Shown here: positions 18,287 to 26,627 of the stretch, in pieces
Layout of the letters: every line of letters starts with the position of its first letter
Position numbering within the stretch: the first letter of the stretch is position 1
Assembly: GCF_001984095.1 (NCBI RefSeq)
Contig: NZ_LYVQ01000001.1
Span: forward strand, 18,946 to 82,945
Direction of reading: 5' to 3'
Source: Pelomonas sp. KK5
GTDB lineage: Bacteria > Pseudomonadota > Gammaproteobacteria > Burkholderiales > Burkholderiaceae_C
Length of the DNA: 64,000 nucleotides
Position numbers and translations under genes: made by a program
The notes under the pieces: generated by a model
Told to the model about the DNA's origin: nothing
Databases searched by the model: none
The model's input: only the letters and a program-made list of their open reading frames with translations

Positions 18287-20029
18287 TCAGTGCGAATGCT
18301 TGGGGATGCCGGCGCCGCGGCAGCCCACGAGGAAGTCGAAGTCGCAGCCCTCGTCGGCCTGCAGCACGCGGGAGACGTAGAGGTTGCGGTAGCCGGACGC
18401 ATCGGCCGGGTCGGGCACCTGGGCGGCGGCCCAGGCGGCCAGGCGGCGCTCGATCTCTTCGTCCGGCACCTCCAGGTGCAGGCGGCCACCGGCGCAATCC
18501 AGCTCGATCCAGTCGCCTTCCTGCACCACGGCCAGCGGGCCGCCGGCGCGCGCCTCCGGCGCCACGTGCAGCACGACCGTGCCGTAGGCGGTGCCGCTCA
18601 TGCGGGCGTCGCTGATGCGGACCATGTCGGTGATGCCCTGCGCCAGCAGCTTCGGCGGCAGGCCCATATTGCCGACCTCGGCCATGCCGGGGTAGCCCTT
18701 GGGGCCGCAGTTCTTCAGCACCAGGATCGAGTCCTTGGTGACGTCCAGCTCGGGGTCGACGATGCGCTTCTTGTAGTCGTCCAGGTCCTCGAACACGACG
18801 GCCTTGCCGCGGTGCTGCAGCAGTTCCTTCGTCGCGGCCGAGGGCTTCAGCACGGCGCCGCGCGGCGCGAGGTTGCCGCGCAGCACGCAGATGCCGCCGT
18901 CGGCGATCAGCGGCTTGTCCAGCGGGCGGATCACTTCATCGTTGTAGTTGGGCGCGTCCTTGACGTTGTCCCACAGGCTGTGGCCGTTGACGGTCAGCGC
19001 CTCGGGGTGGGGCAGCAGGCCGTTCTCGCCGAGGCGGCGCAGCACCGCGGGCAGGCCGCCGGCGTAGTAGAACTCCTCCATCAGGAAGCGGCCCGAGGGC
19101 ATCAGGTCCACCAGCGTCGGCGTGCCGCGGCCGACGCGCGACCAGTCCTCCAGGTCCAGCTCCACGCCCATGCGGCCGGCGATCGCCTTCAGGTGGATCA
19201 CCGCATTGGTGGAGCCGCCGATCGCGGCATTGGTGCGGATCGCGTTCTCGAAGGCCTGCTTGGTGAGGATCTTGGAGAGCGTCAGCCCTTCCTTGGCCAT
19301 CTCGACGATGCGGATGCCGCTCATGTGGGCGAGCACCTTGCGGCGCGCGTCCACGGCGGGAATGGCCGCGTTGTGGGGCAGCGAGACGCCCAGCGACTCG
19401 GCCATGCAGGCCATCGTGGACGCCGTGCCCATCGTGTTGCAGGTGCCCGCCGAGCGGCTCATCGTCTGCTCGGCCGAGAGGAATTCATGCAGCGTGATCG
19501 TGCCGGCCTTGACCTGCTCGGAGAGCTGCCAGACGGCGGTGCCCGAGCCGATGTCCTTGCCATGGTGCTTGCCGTTGAGCATCGGCCCGCCGGTGACGAC
19601 GATGGCCGGCACGTCGCAGCTGGCCGCGCCCATCAGCAGCGCCGGCGTGGTCTTGTCGCAGCCGACCATCAGCACGACCGCGTCGATCGGGTTGCCGCGG
19701 ATCGCTTCCTCCACGTCCATGCTCGCCAGGTTGCGGGTGAACATGGCGGTGGGCCGCAGGTTCGACTCGCCGTTGCTGAAGACGGGGAACTCGACCGGAT
19801 AGCCGCCCGCCTCGAACACGCCGCGGCGCACGCGCTCGGCCAGCTCGCGGAAGTGGGCGTTGCAGGGCGTCAGCTCGGACCAGGTGTTGCAGATGCCGAT
19901 GATCGGCTTGCCCTGGAACTCGTGCTCCGGGATGCCCTGGTTCTTCATCCAGCTGCGATACATCATCCCGTTCTTGTCGGTGGTACCGAACCAGGCGGCG
20001 GAGCGGAGCTTGGGTTTGTCAGTGGACAT
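18287..20029 (-). CDS. IlvD/Edd-family L-arabonate dehydratase
   Basis: 580 residues from ATG 20029 (an in-frame GTG at 20062 would add 11 residues; neither has a clear ribosome binding site, and the shorter form matches family length). The three [2Fe-2S] ligand cysteines expected in sugar-acid dehydratases are present: Cys56 in 'TPCNAHF', Cys124 in 'GCDKTTPA' and Cys197 in 'GTCNTMG'. The Mg-binding 'CDKTTP' and C-terminal 'DARMSGTAYGTVVLH' motifs are intact. The protein follows the Rhizobium leguminosarum L-arabinonate dehydratase pattern along its length, including a 'DFLVGCRG' tail. It should convert L-arabonate to 2-keto-3-deoxy-L-arabonate. Members of this family often also take D-galactonate or D-fuconate, which would supply the galactonate branch encoded divergently. 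First gene of the minus-strand operon. Confidence 0.9.
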   Translation of the reverse strand: MSTDKPKLRSAAWFGTTDKNGMMYRSWMKNQGIPEHEFQGKPIIGICNTWSELTPCNAHFRELAERVRRGVFEAGGYPVEFPVFSNGESNLRPTAMFTRNLASMDVEEAIRGNPIDAVVLMVGCDKTTPALLMGAASCDVPAIVVTGGPMLNGKHHGKDIGSGTAVWQLSEQVKAGTITLHEFLSAEQTMSRSAGTCNTMGTASTMACMAESLGVSLPHNAAIPAVDARRKVLAHMSGIRIVEMAKEGLTLSKILTKQAFENAIRTNAAIGGSTNAVIHLKAIAGRMGVELDLEDWSRVGRGTPTLVDLMPSGRFLMEEFYYAGGLPAVLRRLGENGLLPHPEALTVNGHSLWDNVKDAPNYNDEVIRPLDKPLIADGGICVLRGNLAPRGAVLKPSAATKELLQHRGKAVVFEDLDDYKKRIVDPELDVTKDSILVLKNCGPKGYPGMAEVGNMGLPPKLLAQGITDMVRISDARMSGTAYGTVVLHVAPEARAGGPLAVVQEGDWIELDCAGGRLHLEVPDEEIERRLAAWAAAQVPDPADASGYRNLYVSRVLQADEGCDFDFLVGCRGAGIPKHSH

Positions 20030-20094
20030 GGGAACAGCAGTCGGTGAGGAGGTGCGCGGCACGGTGGTGCATGGTGTGCCAGGAAAGTGCGCGA

Positions 20095-20123
20095 ATAATA
20101 AAGTATGTCTTTAGTTGCCTCAA
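20095..20123 (-). promoter_or_regulatory. Sigma70-type promoter of the arabonate dehydratase operon
   Basis: Read on the minus strand: TTGAGG (20118-20123), a 17-base spacer, TATTAT (20095-20100). This is 4/6 and 5/6 to consensus with ideal spacing, in an AT-rich patch of an otherwise GC-rich region. Predicted transcription start is about 20088, 60 bases before ATG 20029. Confidence 0.6.
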
Positions 20124-20166
20124 AGTCGGTGTTATCCCTCTGATCGCCGGATTGATCGCCTTTTAG

Positions 20167-20176
20167 TATGACCATA
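20167..20176. promoter_or_regulatory. Possible regulator operator in the divergent sugar promoter region
   Basis: TATGACCATA, a TATG-N2-CATA dyad, lies between the two divergent operons about 20 bases before the plus-strand dehydrogenase. Short AT-rich dyads of this kind are typical half-site pairs for FCD/GntR regulators, and such a regulator is encoded at 12478-13230. The assignment is inference. A weak -35/-10 pair (TTGATC, 17 bases, TATTGA) overlaps it on the plus strand. Confidence 0.3.
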
Positions 20177-20196
20177 TTGACGTATCCCTCGCTCAG

Positions 20197-20964
20197 ATGA
20201 ATTCACTTGCAAGCTACCCGTCCCTGCGGGACCGGTCCGTGCTGATCACTGGTGGTGCAACCGGCATCGGTGCCTCGCTGGTCGAAGCCTTCGTCGCGCA
20301 AGGCGCGCGCGTGGGCTTCATCGACATCGCCGCCGAGGCCGGCCGCGAACTGGCCGAGCGCCTCGGCGCAGACGCTCATTTCGCGCCGCGCTTCCAGGCC
20401 GCCGACATCACCGACATCGCCGCGCTCGATGCGGCCATCGACGCGCTGCGTGCCCAGATCGGCCCGATCGCCGCGCTGCTGAACAACGCCGCCAACGACA
20501 AGCGGCACGACATGGACACCGTCACCAGCGAGAGCTGGGACGCCGGCATCGCCGTCAACATCAAGCACCAGTTCTTCGCGGCGAAGAACGTGGCCGCCGA
20601 CATGCGCGCCGCCCGCACCGGCTCGATCATCAACTTCGGCTCGGTCAGCTGGCGCGCCAAGCAGGGCGGCATGCCGACCTACACGACGTCCAAGGCCGCG
20701 GTGCAGGGACTGACGCGCGGCCTCGCGCGCGACCTGGGCCCCTATGGCATCCGCGTCAACACGCTGGTGCCCGGCTGGGTGATGACCGAGAAGCAGGTGC
20801 GCCTGTGGGTCACCGAGGCAACCAAGGACGAGCTGGCACGCATGCAGTGCATCCCGACGGCGCTGCAGCCGCAGGACATCGCCTGCATGGCGCTGTTCCT
20901 GGCGGCGGACGACAGCCGGATGTGCACGGCGCAGGACTTCATCGTGGACGCCGGCTGGACATGA
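20197..20964 (+). CDS. SDR-family aldose 1-dehydrogenase (arabinose/galactose/xylose type)
   Basis: 255 residues, classical short-chain dehydrogenase. The nucleotide-binding motif is 'TGGATGIG' (18-25), followed by 'NNAAND' (96-101), and the catalytic Ser149, Tyr162 and Lys166 (YTTSK). The 'FIDIAAEAGR' segment, with an acidic residue after beta-2, predicts NAD rather than NADP. Overall pattern resembles Caulobacter D-xylose dehydrogenase and related aldose dehydrogenases ('NFGSVSWR', C-terminal 'IVDAGWT'). In this operon it should oxidise L-arabinose and/or D-galactose to the lactone, the first step of both oxidative pathways. It is the first gene of a nine-gene plus-strand operon; the mutarotase start overlaps its stop (ATGA). 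Substrate specificity cannot be read from sequence. Confidence 0.85.
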   Translation: MNSLASYPSLRDRSVLITGGATGIGASLVEAFVAQGARVGFIDIAAEAGRELAERLGADAHFAPRFQAADITDIAALDAAIDALRAQIGPIAALLNNAANDKRHDMDTVTSESWDAGIAVNIKHQFFAAKNVAADMRAARTGSIINFGSVSWRAKQGGMPTYTTSKAAVQGLTRGLARDLGPYGIRVNTLVPGWVMTEKQVRLWVTEATKDELARMQCIPTALQPQDIACMALFLAADDSRMCTAQDFIVDAGWT

Positions 20965-22001
20965 ACAGGCGCCTGTATGGCACGCTGCCCGACGGCCGCC
21001 CGGTCCACGAATACACGCTGGACAACGGCCGCGGCCTGACGCTGCGCGCGATCGAGTACGGCGGCATCATCACCGAGCTGAACGTGCCCGACGCGAAGGG
21101 GCAGGGCGCCAACGTGATCCTCGGCTTCGCCACGCTGGACGACTACGTGGCGCGCAACGATCCGTACTTCGGCGCCCTGGTCGGCCGCTACGCGAACCGC
21201 ATTGCCAACGGCCGCTTCACGCTCGACGGCGAGCCCTACCTGCTGGCGCAGAACGACGGCCCCAACTCGCTGCACGGCGGCCCGCGCGGCTTCAGCCGGC
21301 GGCTGTGGACCGTGGACGCGGCCAACGACACGGAGCTGCGGCTGAGCCTGGTCAGCGAGGACGGCGACGAGCACTTCCCCGGCCGGCTCGAGGTCAAGGT
21401 GCGCTACGCGCTGACGGCCGAGCAGGCCTTCGTCATCGACTACGAGGCTCGCGCCGACGCGCCCACGCCGATCAACCTGACCCACCACAACTACTTCAAC
21501 CTGCGCGGCAGCGGCAGCGCGCTGGACCATGAGCTGACGCTGGCCTGCAGTCGCTTCCTCACGACCGGCCCGGGCCTGATCCCCAACGGCATCGCCGCCG
21601 TGCCGGGCACGCCCTTCGACTTCCGCGGCCCGCAGCGCATCGGCGCGCGCATCTGCGAGGGTGATGCGCAGTTGCTGGCCGCGCATGGCTACGACCACTG
21701 CTTCATCCTCGATGCGGCCGATGCCCAGCGGCCCATGCCCTGCGCCACGCTGCGCGACCCGGCATCCGGCCGCACGATGGACGTGCTGACCACCGAGCCC
21801 GCCGTGCAGTTCTATTCCGGCAATTTCCTCGACGGTTCGCTGCGCGGCTCCGGCGGCCAGGCCTACCGGCAGGGCGACGGCGTCTGCCTCGAGACCCAGC
21901 ACTACCCCGATTCGCCCAACCACCCCGAATACCCGTCCACCGTGCTGCGGCCCGGCGAGACCTACAAGAGCACCACCGTGCACAGATTCAGGACCACCTG
22001 A
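20961..22001 (+). CDS. galM: Aldose 1-epimerase (mutarotase)
   Basis: 346 residues. GalM hallmarks are present: 'GRYANRIANGRF', the active-site His in 'NSLHGGPRGF', the 'NLTHHNYFNL' motif with the second catalytic His, and the catalytic Glu in 'VCLETQHYPDSPNHPEYPS'. It interconverts alpha and beta anomers so that the dehydrogenase receives its preferred anomer. The start at ATG 20961 overlaps the dehydrogenase stop, giving translational coupling. An upstream in-frame extension into the dehydrogenase gene was discarded. It is followed by a 71-base gap and the binding-protein gene. Confidence 0.93.
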   Translation: MNRRLYGTLPDGRPVHEYTLDNGRGLTLRAIEYGGIITELNVPDAKGQGANVILGFATLDDYVARNDPYFGALVGRYANRIANGRFTLDGEPYLLAQNDGPNSLHGGPRGFSRRLWTVDAANDTELRLSLVSEDGDEHFPGRLEVKVRYALTAEQAFVIDYEARADAPTPINLTHHNYFNLRGSGSALDHELTLACSRFLTTGPGLIPNGIAAVPGTPFDFRGPQRIGARICEGDAQLLAAHGYDHCFILDAADAQRPMPCATLRDPASGRTMDVLTTEPAVQFYSGNFLDGSLRGSGGQAYRQGDGVCLETQHYPDSPNHPEYPSTVLRPGETYKSTTVHRFRTT

Positions 22002-22072
22002 ACGGATCCACCGTTGTTTGCAGTTGTTGTTGCATTGCCCACCATCAACCCGACACAGGAGACAGTTCCATC

Positions 22073-23029
22073 ATGAGTACCCAACGCCGCACCGTCCTTG
22101 CTGCTCTCGTGGCAGCCGGCTTGCCGCTGCACAAGGCCTTCGCGGCCGACAAGATCGTCCTGGGCTTCGCCCAGGTCGGCGCCGAGAGCGAATGGCGCGC
22201 CGCCAACACCCAGTCCGTCAAGGACTCGGCCAAGGAAGCCGGCATCGACCTGAAGTTCGCCGACGCCCAGCAGAAGCAGGAAAACCAGATCAAGGCCATC
22301 CGCGCCTTCATCGCCCAGAAGGTGGACGTGATCGCCTTCTCGCCGGTCGTCGCCTCGGGCTGGGGCCCGGTGCTGCGCGAGGCCAAGGCCGCCAAGATCC
22401 CGGTGATCCTCTCGGACCGCTCGGTCGACGAGAAGGACGACAGCCTGTGGGTCAGCTTCATGGGCTCCGACTTCACGGAAGAAGGCCGCCGCGCCGGCCG
22501 CTGGCTGGTCGAGAAGATGAAGGACGCCAAGGGCACGGTCAACATCGTCGAGCTGCAGGGCACGACCGGCTCGGCCCCGGCCATCGAGCGCAAGAAGGGC
22601 TTCGAGGAGGTCATCTCCAAGGACCCGAAGTACAAGATCATCCGCTCGCAGACCGGCGACTTCACCCGCGCCAAGGGCAAGGAGGTGATGGAAGCCTTCC
22701 TGAAGGCCGAGGGCAAGAAGATCAACGTGCTCTACGCGCACAACGACGACATGGCCATCGGCGCGATCCAGGCGATCGAGGAAGCCGGCATGAAGCCCGC
22801 CAAGGACATCACGATCATCTCGATCGACGGCGTCAAGGGCGCGTTCGAGGCGATGATCGCCGGCAAGCTGAACGTCAGCGTCGAGTGCTCGCCGCTGCTG
22901 GGCCCGCAGCTGATGCAGGCTGTGAAGGATCTGAAGGCGGGCAAGACGCTGCCCAAGCGCATCGTGACGCAGGAAGGCGTGTTCCCGATGGAAGTGGCGG
23001 CGAAGGAATTCCCGAACCGGAAGTACTGA
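22073..23029 (+). CDS. ytfQ: YtfQ-type periplasmic furanose-binding protein
   Basis: 318 residues. Signal peptide about 1-24 (ending KAFAAD), then a type I periplasmic binding fold very close to E. coli YtfQ: 'LGFAQVGAESEWRAANT', 'DVIAFSPVVASGWGPVL', 'LSDRSVD', 'GTTGSAPAIERKKGF', 'AHNDDMAIGAIQA'. YtfQ binds galactofuranose, and related systems take L-arabinofuranose. AGGAGA precedes the ATG. A strong palindrome immediately follows the gene, between it and ytfR, which may protect this mRNA segment and raise binding-protein output relative to the ATPase and permeases. Confidence 0.94.
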   Translation: MSTQRRTVLAALVAAGLPLHKAFAADKIVLGFAQVGAESEWRAANTQSVKDSAKEAGIDLKFADAQQKQENQIKAIRAFIAQKVDVIAFSPVVASGWGPVLREAKAAKIPVILSDRSVDEKDDSLWVSFMGSDFTEEGRRAGRWLVEKMKDAKGTVNIVELQGTTGSAPAIERKKGFEEVISKDPKYKIIRSQTGDFTRAKGKEVMEAFLKAEGKKINVLYAHNDDMAIGAIQAIEEAGMKPAKDITIISIDGVKGAFEAMIAGKLNVSVECSPLLGPQLMQAVKDLKAGKTLPKRIVTQEGVFPMEVAAKEFPNRKY

Positions 23030-23050
23030 ACACGCCGTTCGGGACGAACA

Positions 23051-23099
23051 CCGTTCGGGCTGAGCCTGTCGAAGCCTTCGACAAGCTCAGGCCGAACGG
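23051..23099. repeat. Near-perfect 24-bp palindrome (CTGAGCTTGTCGAAG family) inside the sugar operon
   Basis: Left arm 23051-23074 and right arm 23076-23099 are reverse complements with two mismatches and a one-base spacer. Both arms run from CCGTTCGG to TGTCGAAG. It lies 21 bases after the ytfQ stop and 38 bases before the TTG start of ytfR. It shares its core with the element at 13261-13370. As RNA it would form a very stable hairpin without a T-run, so an mRNA-stability or REP-like role is more likely than termination. Confidence 0.9.
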
Positions 23100-23137
23100 T
23101 TTGTCGTACGCGCTATTTCTGTTCTCGAGACTCAACC

Positions 23138-24643
23138 TTGAATTCAAGCGTCGTACTTGAAGCGCGCGGGGTGACTCGCCGCTTCACCGGCGTCCTCGCC
23201 CTCTCCAACGTGGACTTCCGCCTGCGCCCCGGCGAGATCCATGCGTTGATGGGCCAGAACGGCGCCGGCAAGTCCACCCTGATCCGCGTGTTGACCGGCG
23301 TTTTCCCGCCCGATGCAGGCGAGGTACGCCTGGCCGGCGAACTGATCCGTCCGGCTTCCCCCGCCGCCGCGCAGAAGCTGGGCATCTCCACCGTCTACCA
23401 GGAGGTGAACCTCTGCCCGAACCTGTCGGTGGCGGAGAACATCTTCGCGGGCCGCTATCCGCGCAAGGGCCTGCTGCGCCGCATCGACTGGTCGCGCATG
23501 CAGCGCGAGGCGCGCGAGTTGCTGGCGCGGCTCAATCTCGACGTCGACGTTACGAAGCTGCTCTCCAGCTATCCGGTCGCCGTGCAGCAGATGGTGGCCA
23601 TCGCCCGCGCGCTGTCGGTGCAGGCCAAGGTGCTGATCCTTGACGAGCCCACGTCGAGCCTGGACGAGCAGGAGGTCGAGCGCTTCTTCGCCGTGCTGCG
23701 GCGCCTGCGCGGCGAGGGCATGGCCATCCTCTTCGTCACCCACTTCTTCGAGCAGATGTATGCGATCTCGGATCGCATCACCGTGCTGCGCAACGGCGAG
23801 TTCGTCGGCGAATGGCTGAAGGACGAGCTGCCGCCGAACGCGCTGATCACCGCCATGGTCGGCCGCGAGCTGAGCGCCGCCGCCGGTCGCAGCGAGGCGC
23901 CGATCGATGTCAGTGGGGTTCCGCAGTTAGCGGCCCAGGGCTTCGGCCGCCGCGGCATGCTGCAGCCGGTCGACATCGCGCTGCACCGCGGCGAGGTGGT
24001 CGGTGTCGGCGGCCTGCTCGGCTCGGGCCGCACCGAGCTCGCGCGGCTGCTGTTCGGCCTGGACCGCTGCGACAGCGGAGAGCTGCAGGTCGACGGCCAG
24101 CGGGTCAAGTTCGACAAGCCCGCCCAGGCGATCCGCCAGGGCCTGGCCATGTGCCCCGAGGAGCGCAAGCACGACGGCATCGTGGCCGAGCTGTCGGTGC
24201 GCGAGAACATCGCGCTGGCGCTGCAGGCGCGGCTGGGCATCTGGAAGTACATCCCGCGCAGCCGCCAGAAGGAGATGGCCGAGCGCTTCGTGAAATCGCT
24301 GGGCATCAAGACGGCTGACATCGAGACCCCGATCGCGCTGCTCTCCGGCGGCAACCAGCAGAAGGTCGTGCTGGCCCGCTGGCTCGCCACCGAGCCGAAG
24401 CTGCTGATCCTTGACGAGCCCACGCGTGGCATCGACGTCGCCGCCAAGCAGGAGATCATGAACGAGATCCTCGCCCTGGCCCGCAGCGGCCTGGCCGTGC
24501 TGTTCATCTCCTCGGAGATGGACGAGGTAGTGCGCGTGTCCGACCGCATCGTCGTGCTGCGCGACCGCGCCAAGGTCGGCGAGCTGCCCGGCAACAGCTC
24601 GGAGCAGGCGGTCTATCACCTCATCGCATCCGGGCAAAACTGA
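23138..24643 (+). CDS. ytfR: YtfR-type ABC transporter ATPase, two cassettes
   Basis: 501 residues. First cassette: Walker A 'GQNGAGKST', Walker B '[12 protein letters not shown]'. The signature position is degenerate ('SSYPVAVQQMVAIARAL'), as in YtfR. Second cassette: degenerate P-loop 'GGLLGSGRTE', signature '[15 protein letters not shown]', Walker B '[13 protein letters not shown]'. It energises the YtfQRT-YjfF furanose importer. The only usable start consistent with the family N-terminus is TTG at 23138, with no obvious ribosome binding site. Together with the preceding palindrome this suggests reduced translation compared with ytfQ. The stop overlaps the ytfT start by one base. Confidence 0.92.
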   Translation: MNSSVVLEARGVTRRFTGVLALSNVDFRLRPGEIHALMGQNGAGKSTLIRVLTGVFPPDAGEVRLAGELIRPASPAAAQKLGISTVYQEVNLCPNLSVAENIFAGRYPRKGLLRRIDWSRMQREARELLARLNLDVDVTKLLSSYPVAVQQMVAIARALSVQAKVLILDEPTSSLDEQEVERFFAVLRRLRGEGMAILFVTHFFEQMYAISDRITVLRNGEFVGEWLKDELPPNALITAMVGRELSAAAGRSEAPIDVSGVPQLAAQGFGRRGMLQPVDIALHRGEVVGVGGLLGSGRTELARLLFGLDRCDSGELQVDGQRVKFDKPAQAIRQGLAMCPEERKHDGIVAELSVRENIALALQARLGIWKYIPRSRQKEMAERFVKSLGIKTADIETPIALLSGGNQQKVVLARWLATEPKLLILDEPTRGIDVAAKQEIMNEILALARSGLAVLFISSEMDEVVRVSDRIVVLRDRAKVGELPGNSSEQAVYHLIASGQN

Positions 24644-25671
24644 TGTTGAAACACCGCCTCTTCTGGCCCCTCGTCACGCTGCTGCTGATCCTCGCCGTCG
24701 ACGCCACCTTCAACCCCGGCTTCTGGCGCATCGAGTGGCGCGACGGGCACCTCTACGGCAGCATCATCGACATCCTCAACCGCGCCGCCCCGCTGGCCCT
24801 GGTGGCCCTGGGCATGACGCTGGTGATCGCCACCCGCGGCATCGACATCTCGGTCGGCGCAACGATCGCGATCGCCGCCATCGTCGCCGCCTCGATGATC
24901 GGCGGCGACCTGGTGATCAAGAACGGCGTGTCGGTCCGCGTGGCGCACAACCCGATGTGGCTGGCGATCCTGGCGGCACTCGCGGCGGCCACGCTGTGCG
25001 GCCTGTGGAACGGCTTCCTCGTGGCCCGGGTCGGCATGCAGCCGATCATCGCCACGCTGATCCTGATGGTGGCCGGCCGCGGCATCGCCCAGCTGATGAG
25101 CGACGGCCAGATCGTCACCGTCTACTACGAGCCCTTCTTCTTCGTCGGCAACGGCTATCTCGTCGGCCTGCCCTTCGCCGTCTACATCGCCGCCGCCGTG
25201 TGGCTGGTGCTGCACCTCCTGATGACGCGCACCGCTCTAGGCCTGTTCATCCAGAGCATCGGCATCAACCCGGCCGCCTCGCGCATGGCCGGCCTGCCCG
25301 AGCGCGCGATCACGATCTGCGTCTACGCCTTCTGCGGCCTGGCCGCGGGCGTGGCGGGGCTGGTCATCAGCTCCAACGTCAAGAGCGCGGATGCCAACAA
25401 CGCCGGCGTGCTGATGGAGCTGGATGCGATCCTCGCCGTCACGCTGGGCGGCACGCTGCTGACCGGCGGCCGCTTCAGCCTGGCCGGCAGCGTGATCGGC
25501 GCGCTGATCATCCAGACGCTGACCTCCACCATCTACTCGATCGGCGTGCCGCCGGAGATCAACCTGGTCGTCAAGGCGGCGGTGGTCTTCGTCGTGATGC
25601 TGCTGCAGTCGGCGGAATTCCGCTCGACCGTGTTCCGCCTGGCTGTCCGTACCGCTTCCCCCGCTCCATGA
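24643..25671 (+). CDS. ytfT: YtfT-type ABC transporter permease
   Basis: 342 residues, BPD_transp_2 family with eight to ten hydrophobic segments. Family motifs: 'ALVALGMTLVIATRGIDISVGATIAI' near residue 60 and 'GGTLLTGGRFSLAGSVIGALIIQ' near 270. Pairs with YjfF to form the heterodimeric channel of the furanose importer. ATG 24643 shares a base with the ytfR stop, and its own stop overlaps the yjfF start (ATGA). Confidence 0.93.
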   Translation: MLKHRLFWPLVTLLLILAVDATFNPGFWRIEWRDGHLYGSIIDILNRAAPLALVALGMTLVIATRGIDISVGATIAIAAIVAASMIGGDLVIKNGVSVRVAHNPMWLAILAALAAATLCGLWNGFLVARVGMQPIIATLILMVAGRGIAQLMSDGQIVTVYYEPFFFVGNGYLVGLPFAVYIAAAVWLVLHLLMTRTALGLFIQSIGINPAASRMAGLPERAITICVYAFCGLAAGVAGLVISSNVKSADANNAGVLMELDAILAVTLGGTLLTGGRFSLAGSVIGALIIQTLTSTIYSIGVPPEINLVVKAAVVFVVMLLQSAEFRSTVFRLAVRTASPAP

Positions 25672-26624
25672 AGCTTCCCGATTCCCGCTTCCTGCCGCTG
25701 GCCGGCACGATCGCCGTCTTCCTGCTGATCGAGGTCTTCGGTGCCGTCATGTACCGCGGCTTCTTCTCGCCCCAGGTCTTCCTGAACCTGCTGATCGACA
25801 ACGGCTTCCTGCTGATCGTCGGCGTCGGCATGACCTTCGTGATCCTCTCAGGCGGCATCGATCTCTCGGTCGGCTCGGTGATCGCGCTGACGACGATGAT
25901 GTCCTCGGCGCTGGCCGAGCACCGGCACTGGAGCGCCTGGCAGGCGATCCCGCTGGTGCTGGCCGTGGGCACGGTGTTCGGCGCGGCGCAGGGCTGGCTG
26001 ATCCAGCGCTTCCGGCTGCAGCCCTTCATCGTCACGCTGGCCGGCATGTTCCTGGCGCGCGGCCTGTGCTACCTGATCAGCGTGGACTCGATCACGATCA
26101 CCGAGACGGGCTATGTGGGGATCTCGGAGACCCGCTTCCAGCTCTTCGAAGGCGCCTCGATCAGCGTCGGCGCGCTGGTCGCGCTGCTGATGCTCGCCGT
26201 CGGCATCTGGCTGGCCCACGCCACCGAGTTCGGCCGCACCGTCTACGCGATCGGCGGCAGCGAGGCCTCGGCGCTGCTGATGGGCCTGCCGGTCAAGCGC
26301 ACGACGGTGCTGGTCTACACGCTCAGCGGCTTCTGCTCGGCGCTGGCCGGCGTGGTCTTCACCTTCTACATGCTCAGCGGCTATGCGCTGCACGCGGTGG
26401 GCGCGGAGCTGGACGCGATCGCCGCGGTCGTGATCGGCGGCACGCTGCTGTCGGGCGGCACCGGCTATGTGTTCGGCACGCTGTTCGGCGTGCTGATCCT
26501 GGGGTCGATCCAGACGCTGATCGCCTTCGACGGCTCGCTCAGCTCCTGGTGGACCCGCATCGTCATCGGCGCGCTGCTGTTCCTGTTCTGCCTGCTCCAA
26601 CGCGCCTTCGAGCGCCGTCACTGA
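25668..26624 (+). CDS. yjfF: YjfF-type ABC transporter permease
   Basis: 318 residues, BPD_transp_2 family. Motifs 'GVGMTFVILSGGIDLSVGSVIALT' and 'VVIGGTLLSGGTGYVFGTLFGVLI' are typical of YjfF, the second permease of the galactofuranose system. Four-base overlap with ytfT fixes ATG 25668. It ends three bases before the first possible start of dgoK. Confidence 0.93.
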   Translation: MKLPDSRFLPLAGTIAVFLLIEVFGAVMYRGFFSPQVFLNLLIDNGFLLIVGVGMTFVILSGGIDLSVGSVIALTTMMSSALAEHRHWSAWQAIPLVLAVGTVFGAAQGWLIQRFRLQPFIVTLAGMFLARGLCYLISVDSITITETGYVGISETRFQLFEGASISVGALVALLMLAVGIWLAHATEFGRTVYAIGGSEASALLMGLPVKRTTVLVYTLSGFCSALAGVVFTFYMLSGYALHAVGAELDAIAAVVIGGTLLSGGTGYVFGTLFGVLILGSIQTLIAFDGSLSSWWTRIVIGALLFLFCLLQRAFERRH

Positions 26625-26627
26625 CCG

